This document shows positions 1-7,771 of a stretch of 10,912 nt of DNA, piece by piece. The stretch lies in assembly GCA_900553135.1 (NCBI GenBank), contig USCO01000065.1, forward strand, positions 1-10,912, read 5' to 3'. Position numbers and translations under genes: made by a program. The notes beneath the pieces were generated by a model. That model saw only the letters and a program-made list of their open reading frames with translations, did no database searches and was not told the DNA's origin. Numbering within the stretch: position 1 is the first letter of the stretch; the number at the start of each line of letters is the position of its first letter. The DNA is from an uncultured Eubacteriales bacterium (GTDB taxonomy: Bacteria > Bacillota > Clostridia > Oscillospirales > Oscillospiraceae).

Positions 1-13
1 TGAAAAAGTATTA

Positions 14-42
14 TTGCATTTTTTAGGGAAAAGGTGTATCAT
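14..42 (+). promoter_or_regulatory. Candidate sigma-A promoter for the rnf operon
   Basis: A TTGCAT element (14-19) and a TATCAT element (37-42) are separated by exactly 17 nt, in an AT-rich stretch that contrasts with the GC-rich DNA downstream. The -10 matches the consensus at five of six positions and the -35 is weaker. Transcription would begin near 49 and produce a leader of about 340 nt before rnfC. The call rests on element match and spacing only; a promoter upstream of the window or inside the leader is also possible. Confidence 0.45.
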
Positions 43-389
43 AAACCTCGTATTAATAAGCCGCCGCAGAACTATTCTCATTTCAGGCAGCGGCGCGGCG
101 GGACTTATTTCGCACGTTCCCTTCCACGGCGGTGGAGGGGACGGCTTCAGTTAAGGAGGGGTTCCCCGAAACAGGACCGACGGTCTCTTTTCCAACCCAG
201 AAAGGAGAACGGCGGATTTTATTGTGCCGGTGGACCTGCCCAAGGAAGCAAAGTGCGGAAAAATTCCTTAGAACAAGGAGATCAGGGAGGGCTGTAAAGA
301 GCCGGGGCGCCAGCGCGGGCGTGAGCCGGCGGTAAAGACAAGAGTTGATTATTTCCCAGCGATTGCAGTATAGGGAGGTTGAAATCCGA
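43..389 (+). promoter_or_regulatory. Long structured 5' leader of the rnf operon, no recognised riboswitch
   Basis: About 340 nt without a convincing gene. By eye it can form a 7-bp GC stem pairing 61-67 with 95-101, and a 9-bp hairpin pairing 119-127 with 132-140 around a GGCG loop (one G-U pair). A composite GC hairpin at 301-330 has an outer 5-bp stem (301-305 with 326-330) and an inner 4-bp stem (308-311 with 318-321). No T-tract follows these stems, so none is a classical intrinsic terminator. Several purine-rich Shine-Dalgarno-like stretches (for example near 153-159 and 284-290) have no well-spaced start codon. I do not recognise the core of a known riboswitch class. The long leader suggests post-transcriptional control of Rnf, but that is inference. 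Short frames here have no family resemblance. Confidence 0.4.
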
Positions 390-1700
390 ATGAGCAAATT
401 TCTCAAACGTTCTGCGCAAGGCGCGGGTGTCCCTCACGAGAAGCGGACGTCCAGCCTTGAGACGGTTGCGATGCCGCTTCCGTCTAAGATCGTTCTGTCC
501 ATGGGCCAGCACATCGGCGCGCCTGCGTCTCCTGCCGTGGCCAAGGGCGATCAGGTGTACGTAGGCACCGTGGTGGGTAAGGCCGGCGGCTTTGTCTCCG
601 CTGACATCCACTCCGGCGTGTCCGGAACCGTTTCCGAGATCACCACCATCACCGCTCCCAACGGAGCGACCCAGACCGCCGTGGTCATCATTCCCGACGG
701 CGAGCAGAAGGTGGACCCCAATGTGGCTCCTCCTCAGGTCACCGACCTGAAGTCCTTCCAGGACGCCGTGCGCGCCAGCGGCCTGGTGGGTCTGGGCGGC
801 GCCGGTTTCCCCACCGCGGTGAAGCTGGCCCCCAAGAATCTGGACGAGATCGACACTCTGTTGATCAACGGCGCCGAGTGTGAGCCCTATATCACCTCGG
901 ATAACCGCTGCTTCATTGAGGATACCCACTTTATCCTCAGCGGCATCAAGTCCGTGATGAAGTACTTAAACATTCCCAAGTGCATCATCGGCATCGAGGG
1001 CAACAAGCCCGAGGCCATTGCCAAGATGAAGGCCGCCATCGACGTGGCCGGCATCGAGGTCAAGGAGCTGCCCTGCCGTTACCCCCAGGGCGCTGAGAAG
1101 GTGCTCATTGAGAACTGCACCGGCCGTGAGGTTCCCTTCCCCGGCCTGCCCTCCGACGTGGGCGTCATCGTGATGAACGTCACCTCCGTGGCCTTTGTGG
1201 GCAAGTATCTGGAGACCGGTATGCCTCTGGTCACCAAGCGCCTCACCGTGGACGGCGACATCATCAAGGAGCCCAAGAACGTGGAGGTCATCATCGGCAC
1301 TCCCATTCAGGAGCTCATCGACTTCTGCGGCGGTCTCACCGAGGAGCCCGGCAAGGTGCTCTACGGCGGCCCCATGATGGGTACCTGCGTGGCCAGCCTG
1401 GACCAGCCCATCCTGAAGAACAACAACGCGGTGCTGACCTTCTCCAAGAAGTTCGCCCACACCCCCAAGGCTACCAACTGTATCCACTGCGGCCGCTGCG
1501 TCAACGCCTGCCCCCTGGGTCTGGCCGCCAAGGATATCGTCAAGGCCTATGAGAAGGGCGATGTGGAGCAGCTGCAGGCCCTCAACGCCGACCTGTGCAT
1601 GAGCTGCGGTACCTGCTCCTTTGTCTGCCCCGCCAAGCGGCCTTTGGCCCCCTCCATTGCCCTGGCGAAGATCATGATGAAGAATGGAGGTAAGAAGTGA
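390..1700 (+). CDS. rnfC: RnfC, NADH-interacting Fe-S/FMN subunit of the Rnf complex
   Basis: RnfC is the peripheral subunit where the Rnf complex (ferredoxin:NAD+ oxidoreductase) exchanges electrons with NAD(H). The 436-residue product starts with a barrel-sandwich-like N-terminal domain (about residues 10-90). It then has the glycine-rich FMN/NADH-site motif GLGGAGFPT (about 134-142), a central SLBB-like region, and two CxxCxxCxxxCP [4Fe-4S] motifs at 364-375 and 403-414. Length is normal for clostridial RnfC. A TTG at 345 would add 15 residues, but the ATG at 390 is preferred because GGGAGG (373-378) lies 11 nt upstream and the protein then begins MSKFLKR. It is the first gene of the operon, and its TGA overlaps the rnfD ATG by one base. 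Confidence 0.96.
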   Translation: MSKFLKRSAQGAGVPHEKRTSSLETVAMPLPSKIVLSMGQHIGAPASPAVAKGDQVYVGTVVGKAGGFVSADIHSGVSGTVSEITTITAPNGATQTAVVIIPDGEQKVDPNVAPPQVTDLKSFQDAVRASGLVGLGGAGFPTAVKLAPKNLDEIDTLLINGAECEPYITSDNRCFIEDTHFILSGIKSVMKYLNIPKCIIGIEGNKPEAIAKMKAAIDVAGIEVKELPCRYPQGAEKVLIENCTGREVPFPGLPSDVGVIVMNVTSVAFVGKYLETGMPLVTKRLTVDGDIIKEPKNVEVIIGTPIQELIDFCGGLTEEPGKVLYGGPMMGTCVASLDQPILKNNNAVLTFSKKFAHTPKATNCIHCGRCVNACPLGLAAKDIVKAYEKGDVEQLQALNADLCMSCGTCSFVCPAKRPLAPSIALAKIMMKNGGKK

Positions 1701-2641
1701 TGGCCAATAAATTGATCGTCACCGCCGCGCCCCATATTACCAGCGCGGATTCCACCCAGAAGATCATGCAGCGGGTGTGTATCGCCCTGCTGCCCACCCT
1801 GGTGGCTTCTGTGATCATCTTCGGCATCAATGCTCTGATCATCACCGCCATCACCGTGATCGCCTGTGTGGTCTTTGAGTACCTGTACTGCAAGCTGGTG
1901 GGCCGCGAGGTAGCCATCGGCGACTTCTCCGCCGTGGTTACCGGCCTGCTGCTGGCCTTCAACCTGCCCTCCACGCTGCCCTGGTGGATGCCCGTCGTGG
2001 GCGCCTTCATCGCCATCGTGGTGGTCAAGCAGCTCTTCGGCGGCCTGGGCTACAACTTCGCCAACCCCGCCATCGTGGGCCGTATCGCCATGGCCATGGG
2101 CTTTGCCGGCCGCATGTCCACCTACGGCTTCCCCAAGGGCGTGGACGCCACCGCTGCTGCCACTCCCTTGTCCTCCGCTGCTGAGGGCATCGACTATGTC
2201 ACCCTGCTGCTGGGCAACCACGGCGGTGTGCTGGGCGAGACCTGCGCCATCACCCTGATCGTGGGCGGTGTGTACCTCATCGTCACCAAGGTCATCAGCC
2301 CCACCATCCCCGTGACTTATCTGGCCACTGTGGCCGTGCTGAGCCTGCTGGCCGGCAAGGACCCCATCTATCAGCTGCTGTCCGGCGGCCTGCTGCTGGG
2401 CGCCTTCTTCATGGCCACTGACTATGTCACCTCTCCCACCACCACCAAGGGCAAGCTGGTCTTTGGTATTGGCCTGGGCGTCATCACCTGTGCCATCCGT
2501 TTCCTGGGCCGGATGAACGAGGGCGTTTCCTTCGCCATCCTGCTGATGAACCTGGTTGTTCCCTACATTGAGGTTCTGACCCGTCAGGACCGTCTGGGCA
2601 TCGCCAAGGTGAAGAAGAGCAAGGAGGGTGCCGCGAAATGA
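1700..2641 (+). CDS. rnfD: RnfD, FMN-carrying membrane subunit of the Rnf complex
   Basis: RnfD (NqrB/RnfD family) is an integral membrane subunit with covalently bound FMN, part of the electron path coupled to Na+ or H+ translocation. The 313-residue product is very hydrophobic, with many membrane helices (clear ones near residues 30-55 and 65-85, and several between about 170 and 290). It contains the motif DATAAATPL, whose Thr155 is the expected phosphoester FMN attachment residue by analogy with the ATPL motif of E. coli RsxD. The conserved C-terminal DYVTSPTT stretch is also present. The ATG at 1700 is chosen over the in-frame GTG at 1697 because GGAGG (1686-1690) is 9 nt upstream. It overlaps rnfC by one base and rnfG by four, indicating translational coupling. 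Confidence 0.96.
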   Translation: MANKLIVTAAPHITSADSTQKIMQRVCIALLPTLVASVIIFGINALIITAITVIACVVFEYLYCKLVGREVAIGDFSAVVTGLLLAFNLPSTLPWWMPVVGAFIAIVVVKQLFGGLGYNFANPAIVGRIAMAMGFAGRMSTYGFPKGVDATAAATPLSSAAEGIDYVTLLLGNHGGVLGETCAITLIVGGVYLIVTKVISPTIPVTYLATVAVLSLLAGKDPIYQLLSGGLLLGAFFMATDYVTSPTTTKGKLVFGIGLGVITCAIRFLGRMNEGVSFAILLMNLVVPYIEVLTRQDRLGIAKVKKSKEGAAK

Positions 2642-3174
2642 GTAACTGGAACAAGATTTTTAAGCCCATTGTTGTGCTGGTTATCATCTGCATTGTGATC
2701 ACCGGCGCCCTGGCTGCCACCAACGACGTGACCGCTCCCATCATTGAGAAGGCTAAGATCGCTGCTGAGAACGCTGCCCGCACCGAGCTGCTGCCCGAGG
2801 CGGAGGGCGCCTTTACCCCCGTGGAAGGTGTGGAGGTGGAGAACGTCTCCGCCATCTATGTTGCCGATAACGGCGCCGGCACCATCATCACCAGCTCCGC
2901 CAAGGGTTACGGCGGCGACGTGGTGGTCATGACCGCCTTCAGCCCCGACGGCACCGTCAAGCAGATCAAGGTCACCGAAGAGGCCGAGACCAAGGGTATC
3001 GGCAGCAAGGTCGTGGCCACTCCTTCCTACTGGGAGAACTACAAGGGCCTGGACGCCTCTGACGCTCTGGTCCTCAACGAGGATGTGGACGCGGTTACTT
3101 CCGCCACCATCTCCAGCACGGCTTTGATCAATGCGGTCAACTCCGCCATCGAAGCCTACAACGCGATTCCTTGA
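2638..3174 (+). CDS. rnfG: RnfG, covalent-FMN subunit of the Rnf complex
   Basis: RnfG (NqrC/RnfG family) carries a covalently bound FMN on the outer face of the membrane and passes electrons between RnfD and the other membrane subunits. The 178-residue product has one N-terminal membrane anchor (about residues 8-27) followed by an FMN-binding domain. The attachment motif is seen as AVTSATISS, with Thr157 the expected flavinylated residue. A glycine-rich YGGDVVVM segment and KGIGSKV precede it, as usual for the family. The protein is at the short end for RnfG (E. coli RsxG is about 206 residues), as is common in clostridia. Its ATG overlaps the rnfD stop as ATGA. No flavin transferase (ApbE) gene is in the window, so that enzyme must be encoded elsewhere. 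Confidence 0.95.
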   Translation: MSNWNKIFKPIVVLVIICIVITGALAATNDVTAPIIEKAKIAAENAARTELLPEAEGAFTPVEGVEVENVSAIYVADNGAGTIITSSAKGYGGDVVVMTAFSPDGTVKQIKVTEEAETKGIGSKVVATPSYWENYKGLDASDALVLNEDVDAVTSATISSTALINAVNSAIEAYNAIP

Positions 3175-3190
3175 AAGGCAGGTGTATAAG

Positions 3191-3886
3191 ATGAGTAAGA
3201 AACCCAGTAAGCTTCAGATACTGACCAACGGTATCCTGAACGAAAACCCCGTACTGCGGCTCGTTTTGGGCACCTGTCCCACCCTGGCAGTCACCACCAT
3301 GGCCTCCAACGGCATTGGCATGGGCCTGGCCGCCACCTTCGTGCTGCTGTGTTCCAACATCGTTATTTCCGCCCTGCGGAAGATCATTCCCGATCAGGTC
3401 CGTATTCCCTGCTACATCACCGTCATCGCCGGCTTTGTGTCGGTGGTTCAGATGCTGGTCAAGGCCTTCGTGCCCGCCCTGGACTCCGCTCTGGGCGTGT
3501 ACCTGCCCCTGATCGTGGTTAACTGCATCATCCTGGGCCGTGCTGAGATGTTCGCCTCCAAGAACGGCGTCATCGATTCCGCTCTGGACGGCATCGGCAT
3601 GGGCATCGGCTTCACCATCACCCTGACCATCATGGGCACCATCCGTGAGGTGCTGGGCTCCGGTACCTGGATGTCCGGTCTGGACGGCCTGATCACCTCT
3701 CTGCCCGAGGGCTTTGCCATTCAGGTCCTGCCCGAGTCCATTGATCCCTTCACCATCATGACCAGCGCCCCCGGCGGCTTCTTTGTCTTCGGTGTGATGA
3801 TGGCTGCCGCTACCTGGCTGACCACCCGCCCCAAGAAGGAGAAGACCTCCGCTCCTGCTGAAGCTGTGGAAGGAGGGAATGCGTAA
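3191..3886 (+). CDS. rnfE: RnfE, membrane subunit of the Rnf complex
   Basis: RnfE (NqrD/RnfE family) is one of a homologous pair of six-helix membrane subunits, with RnfA, that hold an intramembrane iron-sulfur cluster and form part of the ion pathway. The 231-residue product is almost entirely membrane helices. It has the expected pair of conserved cysteines, Cys29 in LGTCP and Cys112 in VNCIILGRAE, plus a charged Ala/Glu-rich C-terminal tail. The ATG at 3191 begins MSKKPSK. An upstream in-frame start near 3131 would overlap rnfG by 44 bases and add a non-membrane extension, so it is rejected. The ribosome binding site (AGG near 3180-3182) is weaker than those of its neighbours. It starts 16 bases after rnfG, and its stop overlaps the rnfA start. 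Confidence 0.95.
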   Translation: MSKKPSKLQILTNGILNENPVLRLVLGTCPTLAVTTMASNGIGMGLAATFVLLCSNIVISALRKIIPDQVRIPCYITVIAGFVSVVQMLVKAFVPALDSALGVYLPLIVVNCIILGRAEMFASKNGVIDSALDGIGMGIGFTITLTIMGTIREVLGSGTWMSGLDGLITSLPEGFAIQVLPESIDPFTIMTSAPGGFFVFGVMMAAATWLTTRPKKEKTSAPAEAVEGGNA

Positions 3887-4497
3887 TGAACGCTATGCAT
3901 CTTGCCAGCATTTTCTTCACCATGATTCTGGTGGATAACTACGTTCTGGTGAAGTTCCTGGGCATCTGCCCCTTCCTGGGTGTTTCCAAGAAGCTGGACA
4001 GCGCCGTGGGTATGTCCCTGGCCGTTACCTTCGTCATGGTGCTGGCCACTGCCGCCACCTGGCCCATCCAGACCTACCTGCTGACTCCTGCCAGTGGAGC
4101 CTGGGATCTGGGTTATCTGCAGACCATCGTTTTCATTCTGATCATCGCCATCCTGGTGCAGCTGCTGGAGAACATCCTGAAGAAGTTCATCCCCGCTCTG
4201 TATAAGGCTCTGGGTGTGTATCTGCCCCTGATCACCACCAACTGCACCATCCTGGGTGTGACCGTGCTGAACATCGACAACGGCTATGACTTCATGGAGA
4301 GCATCGTCTGCGCCGCCGGCGCCGGCCTGGGCTTCCTGGTGGCCATGGTGCTGTTCTCCGGCGTCCGCCGCAAGGTGGAGGAGGCTGTGACTCCCAAGTG
4401 CTTTGAGGGTCTGCCCATCACCCTGGTGGCTGCCGCGGTGACCTCCCTGTCCTTCATGGGCTTCGGCGGTATCATCGAGTCCATCTTCGGCGCTTGA
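3886..4497 (+). CDS. rnfA: RnfA, membrane subunit of the Rnf complex
   Basis: RnfA (NqrE/RnfA family) pairs with RnfE in the membrane as a pseudo-symmetric partner of opposite topology. Cysteines from both are thought to ligate an iron-sulfur cluster at the centre of the membrane, as in the related Na+-NQR. The 203-residue product has about six hydrophobic helices and the two conserved cysteines, Cys28 in LGICPFLG and Cys120 in TTNCTILG. The asparagine-containing LVDNYVLVKFLG stretch is typical of the family. Length is close to the E. coli RsxA length (193). The start overlaps the rnfE stop as TAATG, with AGGAGGG (3871-3877) 8 nt upstream, so translation is probably coupled. Confidence 0.96.
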   Translation: MNAMHLASIFFTMILVDNYVLVKFLGICPFLGVSKKLDSAVGMSLAVTFVMVLATAATWPIQTYLLTPASGAWDLGYLQTIVFILIIAILVQLLENILKKFIPALYKALGVYLPLITTNCTILGVTVLNIDNGYDFMESIVCAAGAGLGFLVAMVLFSGVRRKVEEAVTPKCFEGLPITLVAAAVTSLSFMGFGGIIESIFGA

Positions 4498-4516
4498 TTA
4501 GGAGGGAGAGAAGAAT

Positions 4517-5317
4517 ATGAATCCGATTATCATGGCAATCGTTCTGGTTGCCGTCATCGGCCTGATCGGCGCGATCATCCTGGTGGCTGCCTCCATCTTC
4601 ATGTACGTGCCCGTGGATGAGCGGGTGGAGAAGATCACCGGCGTGCTGGCCGGCGCCAACTGCGGTGCCTGCGGCTGCGCGGGCTGTGCCGACTATGCCA
4701 AGAGCATCGTGGAAGACGGCAACGCGATCAACAAGTGTACTCCCGGCGGCGCCACCACCGTGGCTGCCATCGCGGAGATCATGGGTGTGGCTGCTGAGGC
4801 TACCGTGCCCATGAAGGCTGTCGTGGCCTGCTCCGGCACCTGCGACAAGACCTCCAAGAAGTACGAGTTTGAGGGCATCCAGAGCTGCCAGGCCGTCAAG
4901 GGCCTGTACGGCGGCGACGGTATGTGCCAGTACGGCTGCCTGGGCTACGGCGATTGTACCCGGGCCTGCGCCTTCGATGCCATCCACATCGTGGACGGCA
5001 TCGCCAAGGTGGATCGTGAGAAGTGCACCGGCTGCGGCGCCTGCGCTGCTGCCTGCCCCAACCACGTCATCAGCGTGATCCCCGAGCACAAGCGTAAGCC
5101 TGTGGTGTCCTGCCAGAACAAGGACAAGGGCGCCCAGACCCGCAAGGCCTGCACCGCCGGTTGTATCGGCTGCATGAAGTGTACCAAGGTGTGTCATTTC
5201 GATGCCATCACCGTGGAGAACAATGTGGCCTACATCGACCAGGATAAGTGTAAGGGCTGCCAGCTGTGCGTGAAGGAGTGCCCCATGGGCGTCATCCACG
5301 TGCCTGCCAACATGTAA
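4517..5317 (+). CDS. rnfB: RnfB, ferredoxin-accepting polyferredoxin subunit of the Rnf complex
   Basis: RnfB takes electrons from reduced ferredoxin and feeds them into the complex. The 266-residue product has one N-terminal membrane helix (about residues 5-29). The diagnostic RnfB cluster follows, with Cys49, Cys52, Cys57 and Cys74 in the spacing CxxCxxxxCx16C. A CxxxCx5CxxxC set lies at 137/141/147/151. Three classical ferredoxin motifs follow at 170-180, 216-226 and 245-255. I count 26 cysteines; those at 54, 105, 109, 124, 199 and 212 are outside these motifs. At least five [4Fe-4S] clusters are therefore expected. GGAGGG (4501-4506) is 10 nt before the ATG. It is the last gene of the operon, ends with TAA followed in frame by TGA, and is directly followed by a terminator. 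Confidence 0.96.
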   Translation: MNPIIMAIVLVAVIGLIGAIILVAASIFMYVPVDERVEKITGVLAGANCGACGCAGCADYAKSIVEDGNAINKCTPGGATTVAAIAEIMGVAAEATVPMKAVVACSGTCDKTSKKYEFEGIQSCQAVKGLYGGDGMCQYGCLGYGDCTRACAFDAIHIVDGIAKVDREKCTGCGACAAACPNHVISVIPEHKRKPVVSCQNKDKGAQTRKACTAGCIGCMKCTKVCHFDAITVENNVAYIDQDKCKGCQLCVKECPMGVIHVPANM

Positions 5318-5321
5318 TGAC

Positions 5322-5356
5322 AAAAAAGCACGGACCGAAAGGTCCGTGCTTTTTTT
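5322..5356. terminator. Strong bidirectional intrinsic terminator
   Basis: A perfect 9-bp stem (5328-5336 with 5341-5349) with a GAAA tetraloop is flanked by six A on the left and seven T on the right, so the A and T tracts extend the pairing. Read on the plus strand it ends the rnf operon 11 bases after rnfB. Read on the minus strand the A-tract becomes a U-tract, so it can also end the converging two-component operon, whose last codon is at 5384. No other terminator is seen between the two operons. Confidence 0.95.
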
Positions 5357-5383
5357 ATACCTTTATTTAGAATCATTATCTGG

Positions 5384-6097
5384 TCAGGAGCGCTCCAGGC
5401 GGAAGTAGAGCATGGAGGGCCGTCCGCCGGTGTCGTAGTTCACCCGGCTGATGGCCTCGCCGTGCTGGACCAGATAGGTGAGATAGCGGCGCACCGTCAC
5501 CGTGGACAGGCCGCAGCTGGCGGCCAGGGTCTCGCAGGTGGAGCCGTCGGCTGGAATGTGGGAGAGACAGTCCCGCATGAGAGCGAGGGTCTTGGCCTGG
5601 AGCCCTTTGGGAACCGGCTCCTCTCCGGCGGCGGGAGATTGGGACGGCCCAGAGCCCGCGGCAGGGGAGGGGGGCGCCAGAAAGGCGTCCAGGTCCTGCT
5701 GGCTGACGCTGTCGTGGCCGTCAATGGCGGCCCGGTGCTGGCAGAAGGTGTCCAGGGCCTGCTGAAAGCGGGCGGCGGCAAAGGGCTTGACCAGATAGTC
5801 TGTGACCCCAAGCTTCAGCAGGGCGTCCACTGTCTTGTGGTCGTTGGCCGCGGTGACCATGATGACGTCGCACATGGACTGGGCCCCCCGCAGGGAGCGC
5901 AGCAGTTCCAGGCCGGTCATGCGGGGCATGAATACGTCCAGGATGATAAGGTCCACAGGGTGCAGCAACAGCCAGGACAGGGCGTCGTGCCCGTTGGAGA
6001 AGGACCGTACCAGCTGAAAGCGGGGGTCCCGGGCCAGAAAGGCCTTGTGAAGCTGAGAAATCGAGGGTTCATCCTCTACGATCACGGTTTGATACAT
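5384..6097 (-). CDS. CitB/DcuR-family two-component response regulator
   Basis: A DNA-binding response regulator paired with the adjacent kinase. The 237-residue product has a receiver domain (about 3-120) with the acidic pair Asp9/Glu10, phosphoacceptor Asp54 in IILDVFMP, Thr82 and Lys104 in YLVKPF. A Pro/Ser/Gly-rich linker (about 141-163) leads to a C-terminal helix-turn-helix region (about 166-237) containing LAASCGLSTVTVRRYL and a GGRPSMLYF end, as in CitB/DcuR proteins. The ATG at 6097 is chosen because a GGGAGG complement (6104-6109) sits 6 nt upstream and the protein then starts MYQTVIVEDE; the longer frame adds a non-homologous extension. The start is one base after the kinase stop, so its ribosome binding site lies inside the kinase gene. 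Relatives regulate organic-acid uptake and fermentation, but no transporter lies nearby, so the target is unknown. Confidence 0.92.
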   Translation of the reverse strand: MYQTVIVEDEPSISQLHKAFLARDPRFQLVRSFSNGHDALSWLLLHPVDLIILDVFMPRMTGLELLRSLRGAQSMCDVIMVTAANDHKTVDALLKLGVTDYLVKPFAAARFQQALDTFCQHRAAIDGHDSVSQQDLDAFLAPPSPAAGSGPSQSPAAGEEPVPKGLQAKTLALMRDCLSHIPADGSTCETLAASCGLSTVTVRRYLTYLVQHGEAISRVNYDTGGRPSMLYFRLERS

Positions 6098-6098
6098 G

Positions 6099-7724
6099 TT
6101 AATCCTCCCGGTGGTTTGAGGGGTGCTGGGGATGGAAGGAGAGGAAGAAGGCGGTGCCCGACTTGGGCTCGCTCTCCACCCGGATCTCTCCCTGATAGAG
6201 GTTGACCAGCTCCTTGATCCGGGACAGGCCCACGCCGTGGCCGGCCCCCTTGGTGGAGACTCCGGATTCAAAGATGAAGGGCAGAAGCTCTGGGACGATG
6301 CCCGGGCCGGTGTCCTCCACGCACAGCAGAAGGCTGTCCTCGGACTCCCGGATGCTGACGGTGATCTCCCGCTGCTTCCAGTTGGAGCGGTTGAGGCTCT
6401 CGGTGGCGTTTTCGATGAGGTTGCCCAGAATGGTCACCATGACCCCCGAGGGCAGGAAGTGCTCGTCGGCAGACAGGCTGCTCTTGGGGTCCAGATGGAG
6501 CAGGATGCCCAGCTCCGAGGCGCGGCTGGTTTTGCCCACCAGCAGGGCGGCCACGGCGGTGTCCTGGATCTGATGCATGACCCGGCTCACCGACTGGTGA
6601 TGGACCTGGGAGATGTCCAAAATGTACTGCTCGGCCTGCTGGGTCTGGCCCAGCTGGATCATGCCCAGGATGATGTGCAGCTTGTTGATGAACTCGTGGG
6701 TGTAGGCCCGCATGGCCTCCACCAGGTGGCGCACGCCGGTGAGCTCCTCAGCCATGGCCGTGGCCTCGGTGCGGTCCCGGAAGATGGCCACCGCGCCCAC
6801 CACCTTACCGTCCTCCAGAATGGGCATGCGGTCGGACAGGGCGGAGCGCAGGCCGGGGATGTGGTGCAGATGAACGTTGTATTCCGCCTTGCCGGTGACC
6901 AGCAGGCGGGGGAGATGGGAGTCCGGATAGATGTCGGCCAGGGGCTTTCCGGTGACCTGGTCAAGGGAGGCGGCCTTGACCATGCGCAGGCCGGCCTTGT
7001 TCATATACACCACCCGGGCCTGGTTGTCGATGGCCACAATGCCCTCTTCCAGGGCGTCCAGGACCCCTTCCCGCTGGTGGAACATCCGCTGGAAGGCGTC
7101 GGGCTCATAGCCCATGAGGGAGTCCTTAATGGACATGGACAGGTGACGGGAGGCCACCAGAGCCACGCCCACCGCGATGAAGGTGAGGATGGCAAAGCAG
7201 GCCACCGTGTCGATAATGGTACGGTGTACGCTGCGCACGCCGATGCCCACGGATACAAAGCCCAGGAGGTTGCCGTCGTTGTCCCGCACCGCGGCCAGAG
7301 CCCGGTGCTCCACGCCGGAGATACCCGCGCCGGTGTCCACCTCAATGTCCTCCCCCTGGAGCACGGTGAGGGTCTCCAGCTCCGGGTAAGTCTGGCCTAT
7401 GTAGGAAGGGTCTGGACTGTAAAGGATGGTTCCTTCCCGGTCCGCCACCACGATGGCGTCAATGTCCTGTACGCCGCGGATGGTGCGGTCCAGATATTCC
7501 TTGGCCAGCTGCCCGTCGGATTCCCCGGAGAGCAGGTCGGCCACGCTGGGGGCCTGGGAGAGGACCTTGGCCGAGTTCATCAGGTTTCGGTCCAGGTTCT
7601 GGTACTCCATGTTCAGGGAGAAGGCCAGGGTGGTGGTCATGCCCAGAACCGCAGTAATGAGAACGAGAAACAGGCTGAGGGACTGGAGCTTTTGTTGGAT
7701 CGACCTGGGAGAGTGAGCTTTCAT
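6099..7724 (-). CDS. DcuS/CitA-family membrane sensor histidine kinase
   Basis: The sensor kinase partner of the regulator encoded just downstream. The 541-residue product has a first membrane helix (about 16-37), an extracytoplasmic PAS-like sensor domain (about 38-168) and a second helix (about 170-191). A cytoplasmic PAS domain (about 215-320) precedes a dimerisation/phosphoacceptor helix with His343 in THEFINKLH. The ATPase domain has an N-box (NLIENATES, from Asn435), DTGPGI (471-476) and GHGVGLS (495-501). This is the normal CitA/DcuS architecture and length. The ATG at 7724 is favoured over in-frame ATGs at 7739 and 7751 because GGAGG (complement of 7733-7737) is 8 nt upstream and the protein then starts MKAHSPRS. 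Sensor residues equivalent to the DcuS Arg/His ligand pair appear replaced (Leu101, Pro104), while a third Arg (Arg141) is kept, so the ligand is uncertain. Confidence 0.93.
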   Translation of the reverse strand: MKAHSPRSIQQKLQSLSLFLVLITAVLGMTTTLAFSLNMEYQNLDRNLMNSAKVLSQAPSVADLLSGESDGQLAKEYLDRTIRGVQDIDAIVVADREGTILYSPDPSYIGQTYPELETLTVLQGEDIEVDTGAGISGVEHRALAAVRDNDGNLLGFVSVGIGVRSVHRTIIDTVACFAILTFIAVGVALVASRHLSMSIKDSLMGYEPDAFQRMFHQREGVLDALEEGIVAIDNQARVVYMNKAGLRMVKAASLDQVTGKPLADIYPDSHLPRLLVTGKAEYNVHLHHIPGLRSALSDRMPILEDGKVVGAVAIFRDRTEATAMAEELTGVRHLVEAMRAYTHEFINKLHIILGMIQLGQTQQAEQYILDISQVHHQSVSRVMHQIQDTAVAALLVGKTSRASELGILLHLDPKSSLSADEHFLPSGVMVTILGNLIENATESLNRSNWKQREITVSIRESEDSLLLCVEDTGPGIVPELLPFIFESGVSTKGAGHGVGLSRIKELVNLYQGEIRVESEPKSGTAFFLSFHPQHPSNHRED

Positions 7725-7771
7725 TCCGTATTCCTCCATACAAGTCCACAAGCGGCATTCGTTTCAAGTTT

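Noticed and set aside
34..335. Short frames in the rnf leader (34-297 and 132-335)
   Set aside because: They begin at GTG codons without a well-placed ribosome binding site, are Arg/Gly-rich, overlap each other in different frames and resemble no family.
345..374. TTGATT / TATAGG pair as a second rnf promoter
   Set aside because: The -10 would overlap the rnfC ribosome binding site, so the transcript would lack that site; the element match is also only moderate.
4472..5323. Minus-strand open frame opposite rnfB
   Set aside because: His/Ala/Gly-rich antisense of a cysteine-rich gene; its start overlaps the terminator region and it has no family resemblance.
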